A stretch of DNA of 64,000 nucleotides. Source: Triticum aestivum (taxonomy: Eukaryota; Streptophyta; Magnoliopsida; Poales; Poaceae). The stretch lies in assembly GCF_018294505.1 (NCBI RefSeq), contig NC_057812.1, forward strand, positions 65,019,454-65,083,453, in the 5' to 3' direction. A program made the translations under genes and the position numbers. The notes below the pieces were generated by a model, which was not told the origin of the DNA, made no database searches, and saw nothing but the letters and a program-made list of their open reading frames with translations. Below, in pieces: positions 1 to 11,481 of this stretch. Position 1 is the stretch's first letter. Each line of letters starts with the position of its first letter.

Positions 1-335
1 ATTGTATTAATCTCCCGTCAATAAGTTATTTTTATCTTTGTTTATTTTACAATCTTTACTTTTTATCCTTATCATAAAAATACCAAAAATATTATCTTAT
101 CATCTCTATCAGATCTCACTTTTGCAAGTGGCCATGAAGGGATTGACAACCCCTTTATCGCGTTGGTTGCAAGGTTCTTCTTTGTTTGTGTAGGTATGAG
201 GGACTTGAGCGTGGCCTCCTACTGGATTGATACCTTGGTTCTCCAAAACTGAGGGAAATACTTACGCTACTTTGCTGCATCACCTTTTCCTCTTCAAGCG
301 AAAACAAACACAGTGCTCAAGAGGTAGCAAATCAC
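1..335. mobile_element. LTR-retrotransposon 3' LTR-like fragment
   Basis: No long ORF. The stretch from about 190 (yellow-collar 'cctcctactggattgatacc') to 'gctcaagaggtagca' near 332 resembles, from memory, the end of a high-copy Triticeae Gypsy LTR. It abuts the tail of an Angela-type element at about 336, so it is either nested in it or a truncated neighbour. The window edge hides the other end. The family assignment is uncertain. Confidence 0.35.
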
Positions 336-1352
336 ATGGCGATGTGAACTAGATTATTGACTCTAGTGCAAGTGGGAGACTAAAGGAAATATGCCCTAGA
401 GGCAATAATAAAGTTATTATTTATTTCCTTATTTCATCGTAAATGTTTATTATTCATGCTAGAATTGTATTAACCAGAAACTTAGTACATGTGTGGATAC
501 ATAGACAAACAGAGTGTCACTAGTAGTTGTCATTTGATTAACGGGATCACATCATTAGAGAATGATGTGATTGACTTGACCCATTCCGTTAGCTTAGCAC
601 TTGATCGTTTAGTATATTGCTATTGCTTTCTTCATGACTTATACATGTTCCTATGACTATGAGATTATGCAATTCCCGGGTACCGGAGGAACACTTTGTG
701 TGCTACCAAACGTCACAACGTAACTAGGTGATTATAAAGGTGCTTTATAGGTGTCTCCGATGATACTTGTTGAGTTGGCATAGATCGAGATTAGGATTTA
801 TAGGTATCTCTGGGCCCTCTCGGTAATGCACATCACTATAAGCCTTTCGGAACGAGTAAAGAGACTTGTCGGTAACAAGATTGAACTAGGTATTGAGATA
901 CCGACGATCGAATCTCGAGCAACTAACATACCGATGACAAAGGGAACAACGTATGTTGTTATGCAGTTTGACTGATAAAGATCTTCGTAGGATATGTACA
1001 AACCAATATGAGCATCCAGGTTCCACTATTAGCTATTGACCAGAGATGAGTCTCGGTCATGTCTACATGGTTCTCGAACCCGTCGGGTCCGCACGCTTAA
1101 CGTTCTGGGACGATTTGTATTATCAGTTATGTGATTTCATGACTGAAGTTTGTTCGGAGTCCCGTATGAGATCGGGGACATGACGAGGATTCTCGAAATG
1201 GTCGAGACGTAAAGATCGATATATTGGAAGGCTATATTCGGACATTGAAAAGGTTCCGAGTGATTCGGGTATTTTTCGGAGTATCGGAGAGTTACGGGAA
1301 TTCGTATTGGGCCTTAATGGGCCATACGGGAAAGGAGAGAAAGGCCTCAAAG

Positions 1353-2978
1353 CACTAGTAGAAAAGGGGGCAAAGGTCCAGGCCGGGTCAGCCCATTAGT
1401 CCCGGTTCAGTCACGAACCGGGACTAATGTGAGCATTGGTCCCGGTTCGTGCGGCTAAGGCATTAGTCCCGGTTCACCTGAGCCCTTTAGTCCCAGTTTG
1501 AGGCACGAACCGAGACTAAAAGGTGCGATGCCCTTTAGTCCTGGTTTGTGTCGCAAACCGGGACTAAAGATTAGACCTTTAGTCCCGGTTTGAGACACAA
1601 ACCGGGACTAAAGGGTGCAATGCCCTTTAGTCCCGGTTTGTGTCTCAAACCGGGACTGAAGGTCCCATTTTCAAACTCTACCCCCTCCCCCATGGATCGC
1701 CTTTTTGTTTTGAAAAAATCAAAAGAAAATGATAAAAACTTCAAAAAATAAAATCCTTCGAGAGGTAGTTATATTGCTACATCTACTAGTTAGGAAAATT
1801 TAAAAACTTAAATTTGGACATGTTTTGCAAAAAAATGTAGGGAAAATGTAAAACGGTATAACGTTTGCATACGATGTCGAAAAAACGTATAATATATCAA
1901 ACGTATAACTACGGCCTATTTGCAAATTTTTAGAATCCTCAAATTCTAAAAGGAAAAAAAGTTATGCTCAAATTTCAGTTTTTTTTAATTTTTGTTAAAT
2001 CTCGTCAAACTATGGTCAAACTACTTATTCAAGAATTATTAGTGTTACTAAATAATTATTCAAGAATATTAGTGTTACTAAATAATTATTTCAGTTCTTT
2101 TTGAATTTTGGTCAAACTGTGGTCAAACTGTGGTCAAACAATGGTCAAACTACTTATTCAAGAAATATTAGTGTTACTAAATAATTATTTCAGTTTTTTT
2201 GAATTTTGGTCAAATCTGGTCAAACTATGGTCAAACTGTGGTCAAACTACTTATTCAAGAAATATTAGTATTACTAAATAATTATTGTTTTTTAGAACAA
2301 TAGTTTCAAACTCAAACAGTGAAATGTGTGACTTCATGCTCAAGCTAAATTCCTGAGGGTTAATAGGATTGACATCTTACTATTGTCAGGAAAACAACAA
2401 GTGCAGACTTGGAAACGAGGGAGAATAGAACCCGGAAGTTAAGCGAGCTCAGGCTGGAGTAGTGAGAGGATGGTTGACCGTTCGGGAAGTTAGATGATTT
2501 GGAATGATGAGGGGAGATTAGAGATTAAAGGTTAAATTGAGCAGTGATGAGGGGTGATTAGAGATTAGAGGTTAAAATAATTTAGAAATTTGAAAATAAA
2601 AAGGAAATTCAAAAAAATCATCAAAAATCATAAAATTCCCTTTAGTACCGGTTGGTGTTACCAACCGGGACTAAAGGTGGACCTCCAAGCAGCGATGAGG
2701 GGTGATTAGAGATTAGAGGTTAAAATAATTTGAAAATTTGAAAATAAAAAGAAAATTCAAAAAAAATCATAAAATTTCCTTTAGTACCGGTTGGTGTTAC
2801 CAACCGGGACTAAAGGTGGACCTCCAGGCAGCGGCCACGTGGAGGGCCTTTAGTCCCGATTCGTATAAGAACCGGGACTAAAGGGACAGGGCATTAGTAC
2901 CGACCCTTTAGTCCCGGTTCCAGAACCAAGACTAAAGGCCCTTATGAACCGGGACTAAAGGCCCTTTATCTACTAGTG
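1353..2978. mobile_element. Small non-autonomous CACTA transposon inside the Angela LTR
   Basis: The element opens with CACTAGTAGAAAAGGG and closes with the inverted end CTACTAGTG. It is flanked by a 3-bp duplication AAG at 1350-1352 and 2979-2981, the hallmark of CACTA (En/Spm) insertion. Subterminal arrays of the motif 'tttagtcccggtt...aaccgggactaaa' occupy about 1400-1665 and 2640-2965 in both orientations. There is no transposase ORF, so movement would need transposase from elsewhere. Confidence 0.85.
2008..2290. repeat. AT-rich tandem repeat inside the small CACTA
   Basis: Several degenerate copies of a unit of roughly 75-100 bp. Each contains 'gtgttactaaataatta', 'gaattttggtcaaa' and runs of 'ctgtggtcaaa' sub-repeats. 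It is internal filler of the 1353-2978 element and has no coding potential. Confidence 0.75.
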
Positions 2979-3613
2979 AAGGTGGCCGCGCCCCTTCCTC
3001 ATGGACTGGTCTGAATTGGACTAGGGAAAGGTGGCGCCCCCTTCCTTCCTTCTCCTTCACCCTTCCCTTTTTCCTATTCCATGTGGGAGGTGGAATCCTA
3101 CTAGGACTAGGGAGTCCTAGTAGGACTCCACACTTTGGGCGCGCCCTATGAGGGCCGGCCTCCTCCTCCCTCCATCCTTTATATACGTGGCCAGGGGGCA
3201 CCCCATAGACACACAAGTTGATCATTGATCTCTTAACCGTGTGCAGTGCTCCCCTCCACCGTAATCCACCTCGATCATATCGTCGTAGTGCTTAGGCGAA
3301 GCCCTGCGCCGGTAGCTTCATCATCACCATCATCACGTCGTCGTGCTGATGAAGCTCTCCCTCGACACTCTGCTGGATCGTGAGTTTGTGGGACATCACC
3401 GAGCAGAACATGTGCAGATTGCGGAGGTGCCGTACTTTCGGTGCTAGGATCGGTCGATCATGAAGACGTACGACTACATCAACCCCGTTGTCATAACGCT
3501 TCCGCTTACGGTCTACGATGGTACGTAGACAACACGCTCCCTCTCGTTGCTATGCATCACCATGATCTTGCGTGTGCATAGAATTTTTTTTAAAATTACT
3601 ACATTCCCCAACA

Positions 3614-3909
3614 CGGACAACCCACGCCTGCTTCTAATCACCCCGGCCCACCCAAAGCCCCTGCCCCCTCTCCTGCGTGCGCTCCCGCCCGATGCCAGCT
3701 GCCCGCATTCATGCTTGTGTGGATCGGTCGCTCCATATTGAAGCCAGCTCAGAGTGTACGCGATCTCTCACTGCCTCCGCCATTCAAGCGGCGGGTCGGC
3801 CGAGGGCGCCCCCCGCTGAACGCCAGGTTGAACACGCCTCCGCGCCGCATTAAATCGGCTGAAGACTACCCACCTTCTTCCATTAACCCCATGCATGTGT
3901 CGTGATACC
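3614..3909 (+). repeat. Upstream part of a gene-like repeat unit, split off by the CACTA insertion
   Basis: Single-copy-looking, C-rich sequence between the Angela LTR and the CACTA transposon. Its natural continuation is at 15870, because ACC at 3907-3909 is duplicated at 15870-15872. It would lie upstream of the TATA-like box and ORF at 15948-16419. It includes a 'gcattaaa' motif that recurs at 15904-15911. I do not recognise the family. Confidence 0.45.
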
Positions 3910-3924
3910 CACTACTAGGAAAAG

Positions 3925-4225
3925 GGCTACTAATGGCGCACCAGTTTTGCCTACTAATGGCACACTACTGGTGCGCCATTAGTATCACGCCACTAGTATT
4001 TCTTACTAATGGCACACCACCGGTGCGCCATTAGTATCTGGTATACTAATGGCGCACCATGCCGTGCGCCATTAGTATAGAACACCATGAGCCATTAGTA
4101 TGCCTCCCAGGGGGGCATATTTAACCATGTGCTTTGGCATACTAATGGCGCACTGTTGGGTGATGTGCCATTAGTATACTTTGGCATACTAATGGCGCAC
4201 TCTGTAGTGATGCGCCATTAGTATG
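3925..4225. repeat. Left subterminal repeats of the 12-kb CACTA
   Basis: At least five inverted pairs of the motif 'ctaatggcgcac' and its complement 'gtgcgccattag', spaced 15-60 bp. In CACTA elements such subterminal arrays are the binding sites of the element's own DNA-binding protein; that role is inferred from the family. Confidence 0.85.
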
Positions 4226-4961
4226 AATATTAGGTTTTTTTACTTTTCTGATTTTTGCACAGGTTACAAAATATATTATTTGACAGAATATAGACAGCAG
4301 CACACAGCAACAGCAGATCATCGAATACAATAGAAGATTAGTCTCCGAATACAATTCATCATATTAGTCTCCGAATTCAAAAGACCAAACAAAGATAAAA
4401 CATTACAAGTCTCGAGACTGTGAGTATCGAGTTTGTCTTCACATTACAAGTCGATATCGATCATCTAAACTACCATCACATAGAAGAGAGCTGCGGTCAT
4501 CACGATGAGCATCATCGCGACGAAACTGGTCTTCATCCGGTTCCTCCAACGCTCCCTCCTCTCTCCCGCTAGATAGCGGGCGTATCTAGATTCCGCCTCC
4601 GTCCTAGTGGTGTACCCTTTGTAACTGTTACCGCTGAAACGGTGAACCTATCTCCGACACTCCTCCCAGTCGTCGTAGACTCCGGGAACCTTACCCTTGT
4701 ACACGACATACGACGGCATCTCTATGCACAAGCCAAACAACAGACAATACATACATAAGCAATATATTAGTATGCAACAAAAGTATCGGAAGAGAAAAGC
4801 AAGACATTAATAGCATGATTCATGGTCCTACTAATAAATAGCATCGATTACATCTAAGTTGAACGACTTCCAAACCAAAGAGACATACAATTCATTAAAG
4901 TTTAATTACAACATGAGCCAATCAATGTTTCAGAACTACACATCACTACTTTCGACTCGAC

Positions 4962-7900
4962 TCATGGGACAGGAGCGTGGATGAAGCCGCCGTCTGTCGT
5001 GATGGTCATGAAATCGCGGGCGTTGTCAGCTTGCATTTGTAGCGTTCTGTCTATCTCACTGTTGGACGGTTGATATCTGAGGAAGAATTGCCCCGAGGTA
5101 TGAAGGACATCTTGATGGATGATGTCCGCAAACTCCGACTTGGATGCGAAAGAATTCTTGTCTGATGTCCGCGTCCTGGATTGCCGACAAGCTCGCGGCC
5201 CAATCTTTGAGATTATCTGGTAGCAGAAGGTGATGAAGGTCCCTTACGATCGCCCGCATGTGATGGAGGGCGTAGTAGGCATCCTTCTGACCGCCAGGCG
5301 GCTGCTTGACACAGCAGAACATCGTATTGTGGGCGAACACGTGCTTGCCGTACTTACGAACTGCCCTGGTGAAGGTGCCTCCAGATTTGGCGTAGCCGGG
5401 GAGAACATCATCAAGAACTTTCTTGATATTTGTGTAGTCTATCTTGCAGTCACGGTTTGGGTGGAAATACGTGGCCATGGAATATTTCAGGCTTAAGAGG
5501 ATGAGTGTGCAATGTGTCTCACTGCACAGAACACGGAATGTTAGAAAAAAAGAATGATCGAAATCTAAGAAATCATATGTTACAGGGCGGTTAAGGGATG
5601 ACTTACTCGGGAAAGTAAGCCAGAAGGAAGTTATCCTTATCTGGGTTTGCCAGAATGATGCCTTTGAGGTGTGAACTCGTGAATTGGCGGTCCCCAGCGC
5701 TGCTCAAGAGCTTGGCACGCATGTAGAAGGGGTCGACTATCACGATGTCCGGGGTCTTGTCTCTAATGATCTGCATCTCCATACTCAGCGAAAACAGCCG
5801 AACGAAGGTTTAGTGCAGCGGATGAAGGTTAAACATAGCAAAGATGTCATCAAACCGCAGGACGATCGTACCCCTGATGTTACCATCCACAAAGCCCTTG
5901 CCCTCTGGCAACTTGGCCACGAAAACCGGGTATGCCACATCATTCTCTCTGAGACGCCGCTTCTCCAAAGAAAGAACACTATCGTGCAGACTCTGCATAG
6001 CACCGGTTGCAGCATTGAGCATATTTGTCGGTAGCATCGCCCTACCCGCCACATGCACCCTCCTCGAGATATCCTTAGGTGAAGGTAGCCCGTCCTGAGC
6101 ACGGATCGTACTCGGTGCCGGCTGGCTCGCACCGGCGCCCTTTTTAGTCTTCCGTTTCCGGCTCTTCTTCTTGATCTGCTGTAATGGGGCCGAGTTTTGC
6201 TCATAGACTGCCTTCTTGAGCGTGTTGGGGCTGATAATATTTGGCACCTCAGCTATCTGAGGCTCGGTGAAGGCGGCAGTTGGAGGCGTCTCCTGAGACC
6301 TGAACGCCAGACGACGCCTGTTGCAACTGGGTTTCTCCGTCGTACCAGCTAGAGGCGTCTCCTGAGAACTGAACGCCAGACGACGCCTGTTGCAACTGGG
6401 TTTCTCCGCCGTACCAGCTAGATCGCGGTCGTCTTGGTTGGGTTCTTGAGAAGGAGGCCCGCAGAACTCGTCACCGTACCCATGTTCGTCAAAGTACTTA
6501 TCGACGTTGGTAAATGTACCGTCGTCGTTGTCGTCGTCGTTCGGATCCTGTGCCATATGCATGTCCGGATCCTGTGCCATAGGGATGTCCGGCATCTCGG
6601 GTAGCGTTGCGGCGTTCTTGCCATGGCTTGGCGCCGGCACAACCCGCGGTCTTGTCTGTGGGGTGGTGTCCCCTGCCCCTAAACGAATCTGGCTCTTCGG
6701 CCAAAACAGGGGCCAGCTTACGCAGGCGCTGAGGGTCATCTCATCTTCTTCGTCGGCCCCAGCGGGTCGAATCGGAGGTAACAGCTCGCCGCAGCCTGGC
6801 AGCACCTGAACCACTTCAACCCTATACACTGTGTGTGGCATCGGATTACCGTGGAACACGGGGTTGCCCAGTTGAACGATTCTGCCCTTAGCGACATCGA
6901 CCAACTCGCGGCCCACGAAGTGCTGGAGAGTACAAGGAACGTCGGCGGCGCCCTGCGAAAACATGTAGGTCGTCAGGGATGCCCAGTCAAAGGCAAGGAG
7001 ATGAAGTCATCGGCCGAGAGGCTTAGTTACCATGATGCCATCGAGCTCGGCTAATGTCGAGGCACCACGAACGGCGGGCGTGCAACTGACGGAGTGGCCG
7101 CTTGCTGGCGAGGTGCCGGCCGGCGTACACCCGGGTGCATTAAGCTCCAATGCCTGTGCCGGTGCCGGAGACACGAATACTGCCTTCGCCGGAGACACAA
7201 ATGGCGCCGCCGGAGACACCAATGGCGCCGCCTGCATGTTGTGCGAGTTGCTGGCCGTGAAATTGGGAACCGGGGGAGGCCCCTGTTGGCCGCCCGCAAT
7301 CCACGTCGTCAGCCCATGAATCAACGTAGGCACCATGGCGTTGAGCTTCGTTCCCAGTTGTTGTTCCACTTGCTCTTGGACAAGCTCCGGAATCCGGGCC
7401 ACTTGTGCCTTGAGTGCTTCAACCTCGCGCGACTGGCTTTCCGAGCTGGTCTTTTTCTCCTTTCGCCCACCAGCGGTATAGTATGACGACCATTTTGTGG
7501 ACAAGCCTTTGCCGGCCACACGACCAGCTGACGTCGGCTTACTGAGCTTATCCTTTTTTCATTACGTTCAACGCCCTATTCAAAGGGGTGTCGAAAGGGG
7601 AGCTCTGAGACGACCCCGCGCTACTGCTTTCTTTGTCCTGCGGAAGGAACGTGAACCATTTAGAAATATTGGGGATTAATTAGAATGCAACCATATGGAG
7701 CTAATTACGCGGGGGTGTATTCCTTACCAGAACAAGCTCAAGCGCCTTGGTCTTCGGATCCGTGGTAAGCTCCTTTGTTACCGGGTCCTCCTTGTACCGG
7801 GCCCTGAGAAAGTTCCTGGTCTGCTTGTCACGGTATTTCTCGAAGCGGGGCGGTAGGCCTTGCTCGGCACGCTCCGCGTCCTCCTTGTCACATATAGGCT

Positions 7901-8648
7901 CCGCCACTCTGTAACCGCCGGGAATGAGTTGGTGGACCCCTAAGTTCAACTGCCGCATTTCTTTCCCCCACTGACTTGATTCGGAGGTTGCGGGGCTCTC
8001 GCACTTGATCTTGAACTCCTTGTAGTCATCTTCGCTCATCAAAGGATATTTCGCCTTGATCTTCTCATAACTATCACCTTTTTCAATCATTGCCTTCACC
8101 GTGCTTTTCCAAGTAGACAGGGCCGTGCTCATCCTCGTGAGGGCGGCACCGTTCACTTTATTCCTTGAGAGGCGTGTGTTTGCAAACTCAGCAGGGAACT
8201 TGTATCGTTCGTGCAGCTTCGTGAAGAGGAGGCTGCGCAAATTCCCTCGGTCCTTATGCCTTAGGTTCTCGGTGTTGATCGAGACGGTGCTCCGCAGAAT
8301 GCACCCGAGCTGAACCGAGTACCCCTTGACTACGTGTTTGGGCGCCGTCGGATTCCCGTCGGAGTTCACTTCAGTAAATTCCTACCTGACGGTGCCGAGC
8401 ATGCTCGGGCGCCGGTCCTTCCGTTGCCTCTTCGGTTGGCTGCCATCTGTGCGTGCGCCGCCATCATCAGTGGTGGCATCCGCGGCGCCATCATCAGTGG
8501 TGTCATCCCCGACGCCACTAGGGGTTGTGTAGTCAGGATCGGTGTCTTCCGCGGCGTCCTCATAGCGGTGAGGTTCTTCCTCCAACTCCTGGGACAGCTC
8601 CCAAAATTGCTTGCCGCCCGAACCGCTGGCCTCATCGTTGTGGGCCAT
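4962..8648 (-). pseudogene. CACTA second gene (transposase-24/ORF2-like with Ulp1-like C-terminus), inactivated
   Basis: Three exons can be traced: 8648-7728, 7637-5607 and 5521-4962, with donors GTAAGG and GTAAGT and acceptors ending CAG. The first part (about 8369-7728) resembles the plant transposase_24 (Ptta/En/Spm) family. The middle has a region like DUF8039 ('FHGNPMPHTVY'), acidic repeats and a basic stretch (KKKSRKRKTKK). The end resembles a C48/Ulp1 peptidase fold. A His sits at the expected catalytic position, but the Asp position reads His (YFHPN) and the Cys position reads Ala ('QKDAYYALHHM'). In-frame stops lie at 8382-8384 (TAG), 7007-7009 (TGA) and 5810-5812 (TAA). Frameshifts lie near 7555 (A-run) and near 5145. 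The start is the ATG beginning MAHNDEASGSGG. Confidence 0.85.
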
Positions 8649-8714
8649 GTTTCGCTCTAAATAGGAAAAAAGTTTGGTCAAAAAGTTGGTTATTGTCAAG
8701 GAACAAGATCATGG

Positions 8715-8935
8715 TCTCATCATTTAGGGTTTGTCGACACCGAGGCATCCTAAAAGCTAAGCTTTTATCATTTAGGGTTTGTCGACGCCGAGGCACCCTA
8801 GGTTGGGCCTAATCAGTTGGCACTAATCACTTGGCTCTATTGCCACCTATGTTGGGTTTATCATCTAGGGTTTATCGATGCTAAGGAGAATTCTAAGTTG
8901 GGCCTAATCACTTGGCTCTATTGCCACCTATGGTT
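8715..8935. repeat. Degenerate tandem repeat upstream of the CACTA second gene
   Basis: Three copies of 'atcat(t/c)tagggtttgtcgac(a/g)c', each followed by variants of 'cgaggca(c/t)cct', and two copies of 'ggcctaatca...cttggctctattgccacctat'. It lies just 5' of the ATG at 8648, so it would be promoter or leader of that gene. Confidence 0.65.
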
Positions 8936-8999
8936 TAATGCAGCAAGCATGGCGGGGCAGTTGATCCTACTTAACTAAGGACTAAGATACCCCGGCCCA

Positions 9000-9240
9000 T
9001 GCATTAGTCGCAAGTACCCCATATGTCCTATTTTTAGCAAAGTCATGCTAAAATTCACGGAAAATTTCGGCATGACCTTTGCTGAAAATAGGACATATGG
9101 AGTACCTGAATTTGCCGGAACGGAAGTTAATCGACATTCCGGCAAACTCAAGGGCCTCTCGGGTACCTGCAAATTCATCACGACACAATGGTCGGAGACA
9201 AAACCCAGCAAACTAGCAAGATGATCATCATCTTTGCAAG
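9000..9240. repeat. Repeat segment shared by the upstream regions of both CACTA genes (copy 1)
   Basis: Contains an internal inverted repeat ('tttagcaaagtcatgc' against 'gcatgacctttgctga') and the words 'cgacattccggcaaa' and 'gggtacctgcaaatt'. A diverged copy lies at 15050-15200, immediately upstream of the transposase exon. Repeat plus upstream placement suggests a common leader or regulatory segment; function is inferred only. Confidence 0.5.
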
Positions 9241-10284
9241 TCATTACTTGTCAAATACAGAAGAAGGAACAATTTATTTGTGACATAGTTGGCCCATACA
9301 GAAGAAGCAACACCCTGCACTAGCCTAAAAACAAGTGAAGTTTCACCCATATAAGAACAACTTTATAAATCAGAGAAGTTGCTATGTTTTTCTACTGCTA
9401 GGAAAAACATCACTCATTGGAAATGAAAATCTCAGTACCAGCATTTTGAACTTTGAAATGAAATACAGTAGTAGTATTAGTAGTATATGGAGTAGTATCT
9501 TGTCTAGTAGTAGTATTAGTTGTATATGGAGTAGCAAGTTTTGCCTCAGAGACCGCAAAAGCTATGTTTTTTCTCAATTCAGATAGCTAAGTGGAAAACC
9601 ACGTCAAGTTCTGTTTTAATACTCTATTTCTCAATGCATGCAATTGGTTTCATCTGGACTACATCATAGAACCACCAATAAAGGACACTGAAAAAAATAT
9701 AGAGAAGCCTACGGTTCCTATCCTTGAGTAGCATGATTAGAGATGAGTAGATCTCCTAAAGGTGTCCTAAGCACCTGCTGTTACTCTTGGAAGCAATGCA
9801 AACATGTAAAAGTTATTACTGTTGACAATACTACTCAAATATCCAACTATCAGGACACAAGGCATGATAATCCATCTAATCTAATGAAACCTGAACTCAA
9901 CCTGATGATGGTTCATGCCCTCAGACACATCAACACCTCAAGAATGCCATGAAAAAATTGAAAAGGACCAAGACAATCACCACACAAGTGAAGAGAGAAC
10001 TCGGGGCCTCTTTGAAAAAAATGAAAAGGACCATTACAATGAAAAGGATCAGTTGTGCATCAAACATTATAATGCTGCAGGGCAAGGTCTCAAGTTACAT
10101 GATCAGTTGTGCTTGACTGAAAATTTTGACAGGAAAATTTTGACTGAAATTTTGACTAGAGTAACAAAGGCACAACAGTAGAAATTACAGGTGTAGATTG
10201 CTCTGTTCAACAAACTTCCTATCAGACCAACAATGTTTCTGAATCTAAACTTTTTCAGTTAACAGAACCTAAACCTGACAATGT
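9241..10284. other. AT-rich spacer inside the CACTA, no gene seen
   Basis: Between the two genes. Contains short 'agtagtagtattagtagtatatgg' type repeats (9465-9535), split here as several copies of an AGT triplet run. No reading frame with recognisable similarity; ORFs of 60-90 codons here lack coding character. Confidence 0.5.
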
Positions 10285-10735
10285 TTAGTTAACAGAAAGG
10301 GGGGAGGGGAACCGGTGCAGCTCACCGAGAGGAAGACGATGGCGAGCTCGTGCAGGGCCGAGGTTGACGAGGTGACGCGGATCGACGGTGCGGCGTCGGT
10401 GTCGTAGAGGTGCCGGAGACCTTGCCCTGTGAGACAAAGAAGGGGCCGTCAGCCCCGATGCAGGCGGGGGGCAAGGAGAGGAGGAGGGGGAATGGGAGGA
10501 GGAGGGTCGGGGGAGCGTACGGTGCTGCATCGCGGGGGGCACGGGGCGGCAGGGGTGGGGCCGCGGGGTGGAGTCCGGTGGGGGTGGGGGCGCGGGGGCG
10601 GCAAGGGTGAAGTCCGGCGGGGGTCGGGGCGGCGGCGTCGTGGGTCGGGGCGGCGGCGTCATGGGTCTGGCGAGGGAGAGAGGGACGAATGGGATCTGGC
10701 GAGGGAGAGGGAGGACTTAGCTATAGGGGGAAGCT
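10285..10735. other. GC-rich spacer inside the CACTA
   Basis: Strongly purine-rich on the plus strand (ggcgg, gaggagg), giving proline/arginine-rich shadow ORFs on both strands. No conserved domain. Probably a GC-rich leader or internal filler of the element. Confidence 0.4.
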
Positions 10736-10880
10736 TACTAATGGCGCACCACCCATCGGTGCGCCATTAGAAATCGTTTTTTTTTGGATAGCAGTGGCGC
10801 ACCCACCGCCGGTGCGCCATTAGAAATCTTTTTTTAGATAGCAATGGCGCACCACCAGGCCGGTGTGCCATTATTATATT
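10736..10880. repeat. Internal block of the CACTA subterminal motif
   Basis: Three hairpin-type pairs of the same motif as the element's ends ('taatggcgcaccacc', 'agtggcgcaccca', 'caatggcgcaccacc', each followed by 'ggtg(c/t)gccatta'). They lie in the middle of the element between the two genes, about 500 bp beyond the end of the transposase gene. No CACTA terminus is beside them. Confidence 0.7.
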
Positions 10881-11089
10881 TTTTATTATTATTTTTTAAT
10901 AAATGAATATGAATATGAAACAGTAATATTTTTTTATAAAAACAGTAATAATTGTTGTTTAACAACAATTGTAGTCTACAACTTTTTATTATTATTTTTT
11001 AGAAAATGAATATGAATATGAAACGGTAATAATTTTTTATAAAAACAGTAATAATTTTTTAAAAAATATCATCAAATTTGTTATTTGAA

Positions 11090-11360
11090 AATATCATCGG
11101 CGGCGGCGGTGGAGCGGGGGAGGGTGCGGGGGGTGCTCGTCGGCGGCGGTGGAGCGGGGGAGGGTGCGGTGGGGTCGGCGACGGCGGTGGAGCTAGCGGG
11201 GGAGGGTGCGGGTGGAATCGAGATCGAGATGGAGGGTGCGGGGGGTGCTCGTCAGCGGCGGTGGAGCGGGGGAGGGTGCGGTGGGTCGTCGGCGGCGGTG
11301 GAGCTAGCGGGGGAGGGTGTGGGTGGAATCGAGATCGAGATGGAGGGGGATCGAGATCGA
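11090..11360. repeat. GC-rich minisatellite downstream of the CACTA transposase gene
   Basis: Repeated 'ggcggcggtggagc' and 'gggggagggtgcg' modules. A larger unit with 'gctagcgggggagggtg' and 'ggaatcgagatcgagatgg' occurs twice, starting at 11192 and 11303 (period 111 bp). The glycine-rich ORFs it creates in three frames are artefacts of composition. Confidence 0.75.
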
Positions 11361-11481
11361 ATGTCCTCATGAATTCAAAAAGTGCCCATGAAATTTAAAA
11401 ATATTCATCATATCAAAAAGTGCCCATGAAATACAATCAAGAAATGAAGACTATGATTTAAATACAATCGATCTTAGCTAG

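Larger units (their letters stand above)
336..3613 (+). mobile_element. Angela-type Copia retrotransposon, 3' end (internal tail, polypurine tract and 3' LTR)
   Basis: The sequence 336-380 matches the end of the Angela internal region as I recall it and closes with a purine-rich tract, 'agtgcaagtgggagac'. The LTR then runs 381-3613, starting near 'ggaaatatgccctagaggc' and ending 'ttccccaaca'. Its TG start reads TA, so the terminus has mutated. Without the 1626-bp CACTA insert and the extra 3-bp target copy the LTR is about 1.6 kb, near the usual Angela length. The 5' LTR, gag and pol are not in the window. Small ORFs in the LTR are not genes. Confidence 0.85.

Noticed and set aside
798..1350. 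Two minus-strand ORFs of 67 and 75 codons
   Set aside because: They lie inside the Angela LTR, which is non-coding.
10285..11398. Proline-, arginine- or glycine-rich ORFs
   Set aside because: Produced by GC-rich minisatellite and spacer in the CACTA; three frames are open at once.
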